Assembly: GCA_964016885.1 (NCBI GenBank)
Contig: OZ024743.1
Coordinates: 194,114,134 to 194,178,133, forward strand
Direction of reading: 5' to 3'
Origin: Eledone cirrhosa
Lineage: Eukaryota; Mollusca; Cephalopoda; Octopoda; Eledonidae
DNA length: 64,000 bases
Shown here: positions 43,528 through 56,065 of the stretch, piece after piece
How positions within the stretch are numbered: the first letter of the stretch is position 1
How the letters are laid out: every line of letters starts with the position of its first letter
Made by a program: the position numbers and the translations under genes
Notes under the pieces: generated by a model
Seen by the model: only the letters and a program-made list of their open reading frames with translations
What the model was told of the DNA's origin: nothing
Databases searched by the model: none

Positions 43528-44979
43528 TTATACTTCTCTTAGGTCAGTGTTGTTTGTTTGGGTGTTGTTGTTGTTCCACTCATTCTTTCTGTTTAGCTTT
43601 GGTCTTCTAATTTCTATTTCACTGGCCTCTCTGATTTGCCTATCTGCTGGGTCATTCCTATGTTTAGATATTATTCTAATTTCTATGTTGTCTATGTTAC
43701 CGTCATGTTGTTGTCTAGCATGTTCGTATAGTACTGACCCGTTTTTTCGTCCTTTTAGTTCCCCCCAGTGTTGGTCTATCCTTTCACCTATGCTACGAGC
43801 TGTCTCACCTATGTATGTTGTTGTCATGTTTCTGCAAGTACCCTCTGTACATCTTATGCTATAGACTACGTTTCTAGTTTTACAGTTTATCCGGGGGTTC
43901 ACCTTACATATGATACATTTCCTATTGGTACAGTGGGTTTTCTTAAAAGGGTAGGTTTTGCTGATCAGGGATTTTATGGTGGTTCCTGGCTTTTCTACCA
44001 CCTTTATTTTTAAGTGGGTCTTTCTCAGGGCCTTTCTACACTGGTTAGCTAATTTCCCTCCAGGGGTGGCGTCCACAAACATGACACTCTGATATCTCTG
44101 GTTGTCGTACCATGATGTGGCCTTCCCTATCTTATGTCTAGCCCTATCTAAGCTATTCCATGATTTGCTCCTGTATAGTGGGCAAATTCCTTTCATGTCC
44201 AGTTCTATGAGGGTCTTATACTTTTCCATGGCTCCTTCGTATACTCTGACTCTGTCTCTTTGGTTGTAGCCAGAGAACTGCATGCGGTTGATGAAGTGTT
44301 GGATGTGTCCTTCCATTTCTGTTGGGTCGCACATGCTGGACACATTCTTCATCACTCGTACCAAATCTGCGATCAGAATATTAAACTTAGCACTACTGGA
44401 CATTGCTGAGTTTTTGAGTATCAGGTATTTGGAGGCCATGGGTTTAGCATAGTGTGAGTGGAGAATTTGGGCTCTCTCGTCTATAGTGTTAATCCAGAGT
44501 TCTGTGTCTAATACAGGTAGTCTATTGTTAGGGTGTTTGGAAGGGAAGTCTATAGTTACAGTTATACTCTGGTGTATGGAATTAGCTATCTGCTGGATGC
44601 TTTCCATCGTGCTACGTTCTAAATCAAACTTGTTAGTGCTCTCTAGTGGGGGTGTTCTTATAACTATATTGATATCGTCTACATAACGAGAGTACATGAT
44701 GAGGTCTATGGAGCTTTCATTAAGGAGATCTTTAAGTCTCCTTTCCCACCATACCATGAAAAGGTTGGCAACATCACCAGCTATGCTGACGCCGATGGCT
44801 GCTCCCTCATTTTGGGTGTAGATTTTCTCATTGAACTTAAATATGTGGCCCTTTAGGGTAGTTTTGATACTAGCCCCTATTGCATGTGCGACCATTTTTC
44901 TTACCTGATCAGTGTTTTGGGGGGTCCGTATAGCTTTGGTCCACCCAATCCACCTTCCTATGGGAGTCTTTTTAGCCAT
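43528..44979 (-). CDS. Truncated RT fused to GIY-YIG endonuclease
   Basis: 483 codons, open from the truncation point to the natural stop. Residues 1-236 are the C-terminal part of the RT with YVDD at 99-102. A linker follows, then a Cys cluster (C350, C355, C358, C366) likely binding zinc. The GIY-YIG nuclease comes next, with YSI at 373-375, YIGETARSIGERI at 389-401, EHARQQHDG near 418-427 and the acidic segment REASEIEI near 450-457. The tail is Asn-rich. The first Met (44979) is an internal codon of the full protein, so this start is only the edge of the truncation. The endonuclease region, broken in unit 1, is intact here. Confidence 0.85.
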   Translation of the reverse strand: MAKKTPIGRWIGWTKAIRTPQNTDQVRKMVAHAIGASIKTTLKGHIFKFNEKIYTQNEGAAIGVSIAGDVANLFMVWWERRLKDLLNESSIDLIMYSRYVDDINIVIRTPPLESTNKFDLERSTMESIQQIANSIHQSITVTIDFPSKHPNNRLPVLDTELWINTIDERAQILHSHYAKPMASKYLILKNSAMSSSAKFNILIADLVRVMKNVSSMCDPTEMEGHIQHFINRMQFSGYNQRDRVRVYEGAMEKYKTLIELDMKGICPLYRSKSWNSLDRARHKIGKATSWYDNQRYQSVMFVDATPGGKLANQCRKALRKTHLKIKVVEKPGTTIKSLISKTYPFKKTHCTNRKCIICKVNPRINCKTRNVVYSIRCTEGTCRNMTTTYIGETARSIGERIDQHWGELKGRKNGSVLYEHARQQHDGNIDNIEIRIISKHRNDPADRQIREASEIEIRRPKLNRKNEWNNNNTQTNNTDLREV

Positions 44980-44980
44980 A

Positions 44981-45243
44981 TATATATATATTTATTAAAA
45001 TAACAGATTAAAGTTTAAGCAAAGAATCGCTGCTTTCACCCTTAACGGGATCTTTCTGATATATATTTATCCTTATCGAGCCCTCTTTGGATTTTAGTTT
45101 TCAAATTTATTATTATTACTATATATATATATATATAATATATAGATTTACATATACATAAACTAGACAGAGCCATATATATATATATGTGTTTTCGGCA
45201 ACCATTCACGGTGTGGCTCAATGATTCTATGGACGTACTTTCT

Positions 45244-45313
<70 letters not shown>

Positions 45314-45400
45314 AGAAAAGAAGAAAGAATCCTTCGTCAGCTGTAAAATCCGCAATCCAGATGTTTCGGCATCTGTAGCGATCGGGTGCGTCCAAGATAT
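44981..45400. other. TA tracts and unassigned sequence
   Basis: Short (TA)n at 44980-44990 and 45120-45140, a (TA)n run of about 65 bp at 45247-45311, and between them unclassified sequence. The minus strand holds GAAAC...CUGACGA (45335-45385), which has hammerhead-like words in an order that I could not fold. Confidence 0.55.
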
Positions 45401-45404
45401 TTTA

Positions 45405-45565
45405 TTAATCAAAAGGCCAGGAGGAAAAGGAGAGAAAAAATGAGAGAAAAAAGAAGAAAAAAGAGGGAAAAGAGGAAGAGGAACAAAGGGGGGAAAGGTG
45501 GTGAGGAGAGAGGAAGAAAGAGAAAAGGGAAGAAAAGGAGAAAAAATAGGTGAACAGATCCATCG
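45405..45565. repeat. Polypurine tract
   Basis: About 150 bp of almost only A and G on the plus strand (GGAGGAAAAGGAGAG onward). It gives the Ser/Phe/Pro-rich frame on the minus strand, not a gene. Confidence 0.85.
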
Positions 45566-45733
45566 TGGGAAGACACAAGACAAAGAAACAAGCAAATGTG
45601 TAACCGTGAAAAAATAGGATAAGTATTGCTTGTTTCTTTGTCCTGTGTGTTAAGAACTGCGAAACCGGTAAAGGAACCAAATAAATATTCTTAAAAAGAC
45701 TCCAGTTGCATTTTCGATTACATCTTTTTTCCT

Positions 45734-45752
<19 letters not shown>

Positions 45753-45766
<14 letters not shown>

Positions 45767-45985
45767 AAAAGGTAAACAGAAATAACAACATAATCGGTAC
45801 AGTATATGGAAGAAATATATTAGGTTAACGTTTGAAATTGCAGCAAGAGGGTCTTAACGTTTCAGACGCTAGTCCTTCACCAGAAGAAAAAATGAGAAAT
45901 TATAAAGATTGAAGACGGGCGGGGTGAAATTGAAAAAATGTTTTTAGGGAAAAATAACAGGTCCATTTATGTTGACGTCTTTTGG
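45753..45985 (-). repeat. Dispersed repeat with hammerhead-like remnant, copy 2
   Basis: Second copy of the 38553-38783 repeat. The minus strand has CUGGUGA, GGAC-UAGC-GUCU and GAAAC. It continues beyond the homologous part into single-copy DNA, whereas copy 1 stops at (TA)n. The two copies bracket the tandem Penelope-like element in the same orientation. Confidence 0.7.
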
Positions 45986-46099
45986 AAAACTGTTGATGCT
46001 GGCGTTTTGTGTATGATATACTATTTTAGAAAAACGGATGATGAGCGCGTCTACTTGAAATGGAAATAAAACCGTTTTGTATAAAGATCTATACTTGTG

Positions 46100-46218
46100 C
46101 GCGTATTTATGCGCGCGCGCGTGTGTGTGTGTATGTGTGTGTGTATGTGTATGTGTTTGTGTGTGTGTGTGAGTGTGAGTGTGTGTGTGTGCGTGTGTGT
46201 TATTATACTCCATACGAA

Positions 46219-46249
<31 letters not shown>

Positions 46250-46361
46250 TGCATACGTACGTCCATGCATAAACACGCGCATACAACTATACATACATAA
46301 ATACATACATACACACACATGCATAGATATCCATGTACATGCATACATACGTTCATACATA

Positions 46362-46410
<49 letters not shown>

Positions 46411-46535
46411 GTATACATATGTTATAAATACTTACACTTGAATTCCCAGTCACATATTCACACACACACACACACACACACATTCACACACACACACACA
46501 CTTATATATATATATATATATATATACATATTCTC
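46100..46535. repeat. GT, CATA, CA and TA microsatellites
   Basis: A long compound tract; (GT)n at 46115-46200, CATA-type 46230-46370, (CA)n 46368-46400 and 46460-46500, ending in (TA)n. Confidence 0.9.
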
Positions 46536-46814
46536 CATTTTACTGAAGATAGAAAGTTTTGCCGTATGAGATTTAGAAGACAATTTATGGACACAGATAT
46601 GGACGGAACATGTAAAACTATTTTTGTAAGTTTGAACATATATATTTATTGGACTAAGAATAGTTGAAAGGTGAAAGATACAATTATTATGGCTGGTACG
46701 GAATGAGAAGTTAAAAAGTACTATCAGGAACAAGAGAGAGAGAGAGAGAGAGTAATAGATAGAAGGGGATTGAAGAAGGGGGAACAACTAAATCGTACGA
46801 CAGAGACAACGGGA

Positions 46815-47789
<975 letters not shown>

Positions 47790-47895
47790 ACGCCGAGATT
47801 AAATTTGTCTTTCATCCTTATGGGGTCGATAAAATAAAGTACCAGTAATGCACTGGTGATTGCTGGCCTTGTGCCAAAAGTAGAAACAATAAAAA
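47790..47895 (+). mobile_element. 5'-truncated tRNA-derived SINE
   Basis: Starts just before the body (CGCCGAGATTAAATTTGTCT), keeps GGTCGATAAAATAAAGTACC and the tail TTGCTGGCCTTGTGCC with AGTAGAAACAAT. Confidence 0.8.
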
Positions 47896-48059
47896 TATTT
47901 AATGCTTCCTAGTTTTCTTACTTTCTGCATTTCACAATTAATTTTCACAAATATTATCTCATTATTAACACCGCTTTGAAATTTTCAAACCCACGACTAA
48001 AAATGTTTTAATATATTAATATATATATATATAAATGAAAATAGAGAAATTAATGTATA

Positions 48060-48072
48060 TATAAAATTAATG

Positions 48073-48136
<64 letters not shown>

Positions 48137-48497
48137 TGTGTGTCTGCGTATAGAACAATGACAATAAAACAAAAGTAGGAGATAGGCCGTTAATTACTTA
48201 ATCGATTTACGGTAGTTTCAGAGGGTTGATTGATCATGGTAAATCGATATATCGATTAGTAGGTAGTGGTTATGTCACTACCTGTTTCTAGTGCCGAAAC
48301 ATCCCTGAGGAAGACGGTGAGATTGATTAGATATTTCGAGACTAGACGCTGTTAGCGTCGTAACCACTACCTACTAGTCGATATATCGATCTACCATGAT
48401 CAATCAACCCTCTGAAACAATCGTAAAACAATGAACTAATTAACTACCTATCTCTGACTATGGTTTTATTTCCATTGTTCAATACACACACACACAC

Positions 48498-48561
<64 letters not shown>

Positions 48562-48605
48562 AGACACAGACACAGACACACACACACACACATATATATA
48601 TATGT
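48060..48605. repeat. Foldback including flanking microsatellites
   Basis: Left arm (about 48089-48272) and right arm (48361-48595) are inverted copies with axis near 48316: TA, then TG on the left, mirrored by CA, then TA on the right, with GAGGGTTGATTGATCATGGT in between. The 88-nt centre holds GCCGAAACATCCCTGAGGAA and a hairpin AGACGCTGTTAGCGTC. No protein motif. That both microsatellites are mirrored shows they were part of the duplicated unit. Confidence 0.85.
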
Positions 48606-48954
48606 ATAAATGACTCAGTAACTTGAGCAAATTCTTCGAAGAAACCTTACCCCAGGAAAACCTTTCACAGAAACTATACCACTCATCGCCTAATCTTGCT
48701 GACACCATCTCTTCAAGGCCACATCGAGTCCAAACAACGTTATCGGCCCCACCACAAACAGATGGAAACCAATATATTAAAATATATTAATATTGTATTT
48801 TTTCGTTTGACAAATTCCTTGAAAATTACGGATGGAAATAACAATGAAGTAGTTCATTCAAAGATATTATCCATTGCGTTGATCTTGTACACGGTATGGT
48901 GAAAGATAGATCGTCCATGGTGCCACACGATCTGCAAAAATAGTTGTCAAATTG

Positions 48955-49165
48955 CCCTCTAATTAAACCATAGGCACAAATCCAGTAATTTGGGGGAGTG
49001 AAAAGTCTATTAAATCTCCCCCAATACTTAACTGGTACTTTATTGTATCGACCCCAGAAGGATGAAAGGCAAAGTTGACATCGAATTTATATGAACTTAG
49101 TATGTAAAGAGCCGGAAGAATTACTACTTAGCATTTGCCCGTCACTCTAACGACTCCAATCAACA
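48955..49165 (-). mobile_element. tRNA-derived SINE
   Basis: Minus strand head with GGAGTCGTTAGAGTGACGGG, body CTTTCATCCTTCTGGGGTCG then ATACAATAAAGTACCAGTT, tail TTACTGGATTTGTGCC. Confidence 0.75.
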
Positions 49166-49428
49166 ACCTTTGAAATGTTATAAGAACGATATGAATGGAT
49201 TTATGATTGTCAACCATATTGAGTAATATTTTGGCAGAAACCTCAGCATTTTACTAAATAAATTTATCGGATAAATTAGCTGAGACGTGTACCATCTCAT
49301 CAAACGCATTAAACATTTGAGACCAATATATTATTAGGGTCTATAAAACAGCCACCCGTTTAGAACTAATACCGCAGTAACTAGTACATATTAACAAATA
49401 TATCATACTGAAACTATACATTCATATC

Positions 49429-49498
49429 CACCCTCTACCGATACTACCAATCCAACAACATTCATATATTGTTGGATTGGTAGTATCGGTAGAGGGTG
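49429..49498. repeat. Perfect palindrome at a SINE head
   Basis: Two exact 30-base arms (49429-49458 and 49469-49498) with a 10-nt loop. The right arm is the tRNA-like head of the SINE that follows (TTGTTGGATTGGTAGTATCG). The left arm is its inverted copy. Confidence 0.95.
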
Positions 49499-49635
49499 AG
49501 ACGCCGTTTACGGTCTGAGTTCAAATCCCGCCGAGGTTAAATTTGGCTTTCACCCTTACGGGGTCAATAAAATAAAGTACCAGTAATGCAATGGTATATT
49601 TGCTGGTCTTGTGCCAAAAGTAGAAACAATTATAT
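49469..49635 (+). mobile_element. tRNA-derived SINE with inverted head copy
   Basis: Head GATTGGTAGTATCGGTAGAG, B box GAGTTCAAATCCCGCCGAGG, body GGGTCAATAAAATAAAGTAC and the tail TTGCTGGTCTTGTGCC. Well preserved and very close to the copy at 14036. Confidence 0.85.
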
Positions 49636-49763
49636 ATATATATATAAATATATATATGTATAGACACACGTATGTGTACTCGTATACATATGTGTGTCTA
49701 TAGATATATATATTTATATATGTACTTGTATACATCTATTCATACATCCCTACACACAAACAC

Positions 49764-49804
<41 letters not shown>

Positions 49805-49805
49805 C
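49636..49805. repeat. TA/CATA microsatellites
   Basis: Mixed TA, TG and CA runs ending with pure (TA)n at about 49769-49801. Confidence 0.85.
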
Positions 49806-50687
49806 ACACGCACAAAGGGCTTTTCTTTTTCATTTTACATTGTTTTCTCTTAGCTTTGAATGGATAAAAGCCAGATTCTCTCCTAATTAACTACCAGATT
49901 GTTGTCTTACTTGACCTTGTGCCGATAAAGTTGTATATTGTGTTGCTAAAGTCACCAACCAGGGCTTTAGGTCAGATGTTGGAAATTCATAAATATGATC
50001 ACTCCTATGAGAAAAAAAAAATTATATGTATAAAAAAAAGTAATAAATAAGTTTTCCTCGATAATAATGTCTAACATAGATGCTCATTCATTGATGGTCT
50101 ATAAAACTGTTTTTCAATTCAACGGTGTAGCATTAAAAAAGAGTTTTTCAAAGCTTTAACGTATCATAAATACGAATTTATTCAAAGCTAGCATTCTATG
50201 GCAACACAAAGGTGTTATTATGTACCAAACAGCAGAGATTCATTAAAAACCACACAAAAGATTTTATTTTGCAAATAAATACTGAAATAAAATTAATAAT
50301 TACGAATAATTCGAATCAAAGCCAGTTATATTTCTTAAAATACAAACCAAACTTGCCTAGAGAAGTCAGCCGTCGAATTCTAGCGGTAGTGGTAGGATAC
50401 TAGATACAAAGAAAGAAGGAATTTGCGCTGTAGTTCATTGAACGTGCTCATAATTTATATTCGAGTCTGTTGCCATCGTGGGAGATAATTCTGTTTCAGT
50501 TAATAAATCAATTCACAGATAGACCTAACTTCATTAACACTTGTAAGTAGAGTCATACCCACCATATATAGATATTTTATCACTCGAATATTTCACTCGT
50601 TACACACAAATTCATATTAAAATCTTTATCTATATAACAATAAAAATACTATTCAGAATGTCTCAGGAAATACGTCTCTCTCTATAT

Positions 50688-50690
<3 letters not shown>
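49806..50690. other. Unassigned, no gene seen
   Basis: AT-rich DNA; the 63-codon frame at 50212-50403 has no recognisable motif. Confidence 0.45.
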
Positions 50691-50737
<47 letters not shown>

Positions 50738-51020
50738 TTGTGTGTGTGTGTGTGCGCGTGTTTGTTTGTTTGTGTGTATGTGTGTGTTTGTTTGTGTGTG
50801 TGTGTGCATGTTTAGTTAAATATCTGTGGATGTGAAAAAGGTAAAGGGGGAACAGCACTCGTTCTAGTGTGAGAGCTGATATATTATATTATTTATTTAT
50901 GTATCGATACGTGTATATAGACAGAGGGACACACACACACACACACACGCACACACACATATACACATATATATATATGTATATATATATATATGTGTGT
51001 GTGTGTTTGTGCCTATCACA
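50691..51020. repeat. TA, TG/TTTG and CA microsatellites
   Basis: (TA)n to about 50729, then TG with TTTG units to 50812, and a second block of CA/TA/TG at 50930-51010. Confidence 0.85.
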
Positions 51021-51349
51021 ATATATACCCACAAACACATACATAGACAATGTATATGTATATGTGAGTGGGTGTAGAAGCTGGAAGGTCATAAGTCTAG
51101 TCTCTCTATCTTTTGAATATTCTACAACTCTGTTGCGTGAAATGTTTTGTGATTTATTTAGTTTCTTATTTACTGACAGTAAAAAAAATTAGTATGTATT
51201 TAATTATACATATTTATATAAGACTTGAATCCTTTAAAGTTCGGTAATGCTCCTCTCTCATATCTACGTGTTAGGTGGCGGTCTAGTTTGCCGAAAAACA
51301 ATGCGTATCAAAAAGTGCCACTCTTAATGTCTTGCTGTATTTAGTTACG

Positions 51350-51445
51350 TCTCTTTACGTTCCTTATTTCAAATCCAATTGAGCTCAAATATACCTTCCA
51401 TTTTTCCGGGGTCGATAAAGTATCGGTTCAGTCACATAAAGATCG
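51350..51445 (+). mobile_element. SINE fragment
   Basis: Only the TTCAAATCCAATTGAGCTCA box and TTTCCGGGGTCGATAAAGTA body remain. Confidence 0.5.
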
Positions 51446-51559
51446 CGATGAAATCTACTATTCTACCTCTATTAATGTATGACCTTGCAAAATTAACAAC
51501 AATTCGATATCTTTGTTTCATGATTGAAAAATCTCATCTTATAAGGCTGATACTTAATG

Positions 51560-51750
51560 ATTTCTGATTTAGGCACGAGGCCAGCAATATGGGTGAAATC
51601 GATTTGAGTGGGTCTTTATTTTAACAAGCCCCATATAAACGAAAGGCAAAGTTGACTTCATTGGGACTTGAAAACTGAACGTAAAGAGCCAGTTGAAATA
51701 ATATAACATAATTTTATCAGACACTGTACCTATTCTTCCAATCAATCACT
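51560..51750 (-). mobile_element. tRNA-derived SINE, diverged
   Basis: Minus strand B-box region CAAGTCCCAATGAAGTCAAC, TTTCGTTTATATGGGGCTTG body and the tail TTGCTGGCCTCGTGCC. Confidence 0.65.
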
Positions 51751-52058
51751 TTTTAATATGGATACATAATGACAACACTCTAAATAAAATTCGTATTTCC
51801 AAATTTAGCATAAAATTACAAACTACTTTTCTACTTTCCCAGCATATTCATTGCGCAGGAACACCGTGGACCTTAACATTTCATATTTTCTTAATCTTCT
51901 CCTTCAAACTTGTTATGCTTAAGGAAGATATTTCCCCAATGAATAAAGCAAACAAAAAGCTACCTTAATAACAGAAATATTTTTATTATCGATAGGTCAA
52001 AAAAGGAACAGAAAACAATATTTGATATTTATTGATTCAATTGCTTGGCGAATTCTTA

Positions 52059-52064
<6 letters not shown>
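51751..52064. other. Unassigned, no gene seen
   Basis: AT-rich, featureless. Confidence 0.5.
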
Positions 52065-52110
<46 letters not shown>

Positions 52111-52190
52111 AATAATTATTATTATATATATATAATATAATAATAATAATAATAATAATAATTATTATTATTATCATTATTATTATTCCA
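52065..52190. repeat. TA and AAT/ATT microsatellites
   Basis: (TA)n, then alternating (AAT)n and (ATT)n blocks that are mutually complementary and can form hairpins. Confidence 0.9.
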
Positions 52191-53789
52191 ACGATCTTCC
52201 TATTTTAAGATAAAAATCCAGAAGTTTACACTCAACTCCTCAAATTTCTTTCTAGTCTTCCCGGAAGCATGCAATATTTTCATTTTAAGAATCACATCCT
52301 AAAAATATATATATTTCCACTTATAAGTGATGGTTCGCAAGAGAAAATACATTGTTTAGGAACTATTTCTCCCTCCTGGCAACCATAGAATAAAGAATCA
52401 TTGATTTTGAACATAGATGTTGATACGTAGGCGCATACTCACACACACACATATATACCCCCAAAACACATATACGCACACACACATATACACACCCACA
52501 TAAACACCCACCCACCCACACACACACATACAAACATATCTTAATACACACACAGACAGAGACACACAAGCATACTCACACAAGCGCACGTACACCTACG
52601 CATAGCTAAAGTATATACACTAATTCGTGTATATATGCATACAACCCGATACAGACACGCAGCTAGCTCTTCTCAAGTTAAGAATAACTATAACTATATA
52701 TCGACGAAAGAATATTGGAGAGGATAGAAAGTATATCAACTGCAATAAATAACAACGAAGTAGCCTCCGAATATAGGCAGTGGGAGTAAAGCCACCATTT
52801 CATATATATTTTTATATATCTTATCTTACTTTTATAACATTCGGTCAATACAGCTGTCTCCATGGTGACTGAGATTTGATAACAAGTAATGTTTTTTGAA
52901 GTCTCATGGGACATATTTCTAGTTGCGAGTTCAATATTTTCTTACATAAAAAAAAAATTCTAACCGATATGTTATAGATGGTAGAAGTTGTTGCAAAATA
53001 ATGCTACATGTAAAATATACTGCTGTGTAAAATTCCAATGTGAAACACTGTTGCTAGCTGCTAGTCGATGGACTGGTGCTAGATATTGCATAAATTCCCT
53101 GACATTTTTGTGAGGGTTGTTTGACAGATAGTGTACATAAAGCTGTATGTATTTTAGCGAAGCAATCATTCCTTTTCGCAATTTCTATATAAATCACAAA
53201 GAAGATTTTATTTTTATTTTTTGATGTTAGAATATCCATTGTTCAAAATAGTTTTCTTCGAGAGTAAAGTTTTAAGAATATTGATGCTTGATTTCCTATT
53301 TTCGCTTTCACTCACCCATGCGCACCAACATATGCATTGATAGCTATTACTAACATAGCGTAATATCAATGCATATATTAATTTATGTCTTTTGGGCGTC
53401 TAGACGTTTCTTTCTGGATATATAATTTTATCAAACTATCACTAACGTATAAGGCATAGTCGATCATAGTACATTACAGATATTTTTACTGTTGATATTA
53501 GATCGATGAAATAAAACGTCAGCATCCAATATCTGAACAAAAATGTAAAGGGCCGGAAGCCATTTAATCCGGCACGATTTCTTTTCTGCAACGTCTCCAC
53601 CGCCCTTACACGATAGCATATTAATAAGATTAATTATCATTTTTTAAAAATATATGAATATTTTTAACTATAAAGAGACTTTTGCATATATACGTTTAAA
53701 TGTGTTCGTGTTTATTTGTCAGGTTTATAACAATGAAATATAATTGAAGCTGTAAAAACTCAGACCGAATATATATAATATTTATTGAT
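52191..53789. other. Unassigned, CA-rich patch
   Basis: CA/CCCACA-rich at 52438-52580, otherwise AT-rich. No coding frame that I can support. Confidence 0.45.
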
Positions 53790-53935
53790 TTCTAATTTAG
53801 AGACAAAGTGGATTAAATCAACGCCTGTACTTATGTGGTATTTTATTGACCCCGGAAAGAAGAAAGGCAAAGCTGACCTATGCGGGATTTGAAAATAGAA
53901 CTGGGTCAATTAACCTACCTCTAATGATATATAAT
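53790..53935 (-). mobile_element. tRNA-derived SINE, diverged
   Basis: Minus strand with TTTTCAAATCCCGCATAGGT, TTTCTTCTTTCCGGGGTC and a body leading to TTTGTCTCTAAATTAGAAAT. Confidence 0.65.
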
Positions 53936-54159
53936 ACGTATGTATTATATAAGGCAACTCAGGAAACTGGGAAAACTCCGACATCAAACCTGCGGCTCAG
54001 TAAATACCGATGATGTTGATATTTTCTTCTTTTCGGATTATAGCTACTGTCACTCAGAGAGTGGGATTGGCACAGTCTTTCCACACTTAAAAAAAGAATT
54101 CACGCACATGCATTGCACGATAGAATTAATTAATAATTATTAATAATGTTATATCGTGC

Positions 54160-56065
54160 AATGGCCATACTTGATAACGAGGAGGCAGCCATCATCATGT
54201 ATATATGTATGTATGTATGCATGTATGTATGTATGTATGTATGTATGTATGTATGTATGTATGTATGTATGTATGTATGTATGTATGTATGGGAGAGATG
54301 ACCCCTTAGTCTTTGTCAAGGCAGAATTCTAGGAGAAGGAAAACTCTGATATAACACCTGCAACTCTGATGGTATCCAATGATGTTGACTTGTTCTTCTT
54401 TTTGGTAAATATTATCTTGGTTAAGAGAGTGGGACTGGCTTTGTGCAGTGCCTTTGCTCACTATAAAAGCTTCACGGCACAGGCATTGCTTTATATCTGG
54501 AGATCTCTCTGCACTTGTCGTCACATGGTACCATGGCCCTAGCACTATGTGTCAATAATTGTCACAGGTGTAGTGTTTGTACCAGAGTTTTCAAGTCGCT
54601 GGCTGGACTAAAGTCACATTCGTTCAGCGCATCGGTAGGAGTTCTCCTACATGGATATAAAGTAGTGGCCGTACTCGAAAACGAGTTGGCAGCCACCATG
54701 TATGTATGTATGTATGTATGTATGTATGTATGTATGTATGTATGTATGTATGTATTTATGTCAGGTCACCAGTTGGTGCTACTGGTAACATGTATCCCAG
54801 TACAACCTGTCTCGTGGTCGGGTCGTTGGCGACTAAACTGGCAACCCCACCAAGGTTTCCTGGTGAGGAGTGTGACTTTGGACATCCTGCAGGACTAAAA
54901 CAAAACCTATCAAAGGGCAAAGGAGCTCTTATGAGTCAATGGCCATCCAAAATCACCGGGAGAGATGACCCCTTAGCCTTTGTCAAGGAAGAATTCTAGG
55001 AGAAGGAAAACTCTGATATAACACCTGCAACCCTGATGGTATCCAATGATGTTGACTTGTTCTTCTTTTTGGTAAATATCATCTTGGTTAAGAGAGTGGG
55101 ACTGGCTTTGTGCAGTGCCTTTGTCACTATAAAAGCTTCACAGCACAGGCATTGCTTTGTATCTGGAGATCTCTCTGCACTTGTCGTCACATGGTACCAT
55201 GGCCCTAGCACTATGTGTCAATAATTGTCAGAGGTGTAGTGTTTGTACCAGAGTTTTCAAGTCGCTGGCTGGACTAAAGTCACATTCGTTCAGCGCATCG
55301 GTAGGAGTTCTCCTACATGGATATAAAGTAGTGGCCGTACTCGAAAACGAGTTGGCAGCCACCATGTGTGTATGTATGTATGTATGTATGTATGTATGTA
55401 TGTATGTATGTATGTATGTATGTATGTATGTATGTATTTATGTCAGGTCACCAGTTGGTGCTACTGGTAACATGTATCCCAGTACAACCTGTCTCGTGGT
55501 CGGGTCGTTGGCGACTAAACTGGCAACCCCACCAAGGTTTCCTGGTGAGGAGTGTGACTTTGGACATCCTGCAGGACTAAAACAAAACCTGTCAAAGGGC
55601 AAAGGAGCTCTTATGAGTCAATGGCCATCCAAAATCACCGGGAGAGATGACCCCTTAGCCTTTGTCAAGGAAGAATTCTAGGAGAAGGAAAACTCTGATA
55701 TAACACCTGCAACCCTGATGGTATCCAATGATGTTGACTTGTTCTTCTTTTTGGTAAATATCATCTTGGTTAAGAGAGTGGGACTGGCTTTGTGCAGTGC
55801 CTTTGTCACTATAAAAGCTTCACGGCACAGGCATTGCTTTGTATCTGGAGATCTCTCTGCACTTGTCGTCACATGGTACCATGGGCCCAGCACTATGTGT
55901 CAATAATTGTCACAAGTGTAGTGTTTGTACCAGAGTTTTCAAGTCGCTGGCTGGACTAAAAAGTCACACTCGTTCAGCGTATCGGTAGGGGTTCTCCTAC
56001 ATGGATATAAAGTAGTGGCCGTACTCGAAAACGAGTTGGCAGCCAGCATGTATGTATGTATATTT
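54160..56065 (+). repeat. Tandem array of ~0.67-kb units
   Basis: The anchor GGAGAAGGAAAACTCTGATA recurs at 54332, 54999 and 55681 (spacings 667 and 682). Each unit contains a segment translating as RCSVCTRVFKSLAGLKSH (a C2H2-finger-like piece lacking the last His), a TATG microsatellite, and a segment with CDFGHPAGLKQNLSKGKG. The first and last units are incomplete. The full units are nearly identical, including the segment GTACTCGAAAACGAGTTGGC. The ~15-bp difference in spacing comes mainly from the TATG count. The open frame runs straight through the microsatellite (Met-Tyr-Val-Cys). Confidence 0.85.

Larger units (their letters stand above)
43003..44980 (-). mobile_element. Penelope-like element, unit 2 (5'-truncated)
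   Basis: This 1978-bp copy is 5'-truncated inside RT codon 728 (the CAT at 44978-44980) and joined head-to-tail to unit 1. By eye the shared ~1.97 kb differ by only three or four substitutions and the 7-bp indel, so both units are young. Its 5' edge passes directly into a short (TA)n run. Its 3' untranslated part and hammerhead core lie just upstream of unit 1's RT start, where a pseudo-LTR would supply promoter and leader. Confidence 0.9.

Noticed and set aside
45335..45385. GAAAC and CUGACGA words on the minus strand, suggesting a permuted (type II) hammerhead
   Set aside because: No complementary stem II halves flank the two words; the similar GAAAA...CUGACGA at 23.39 and 23.92 kb also fails to fold.
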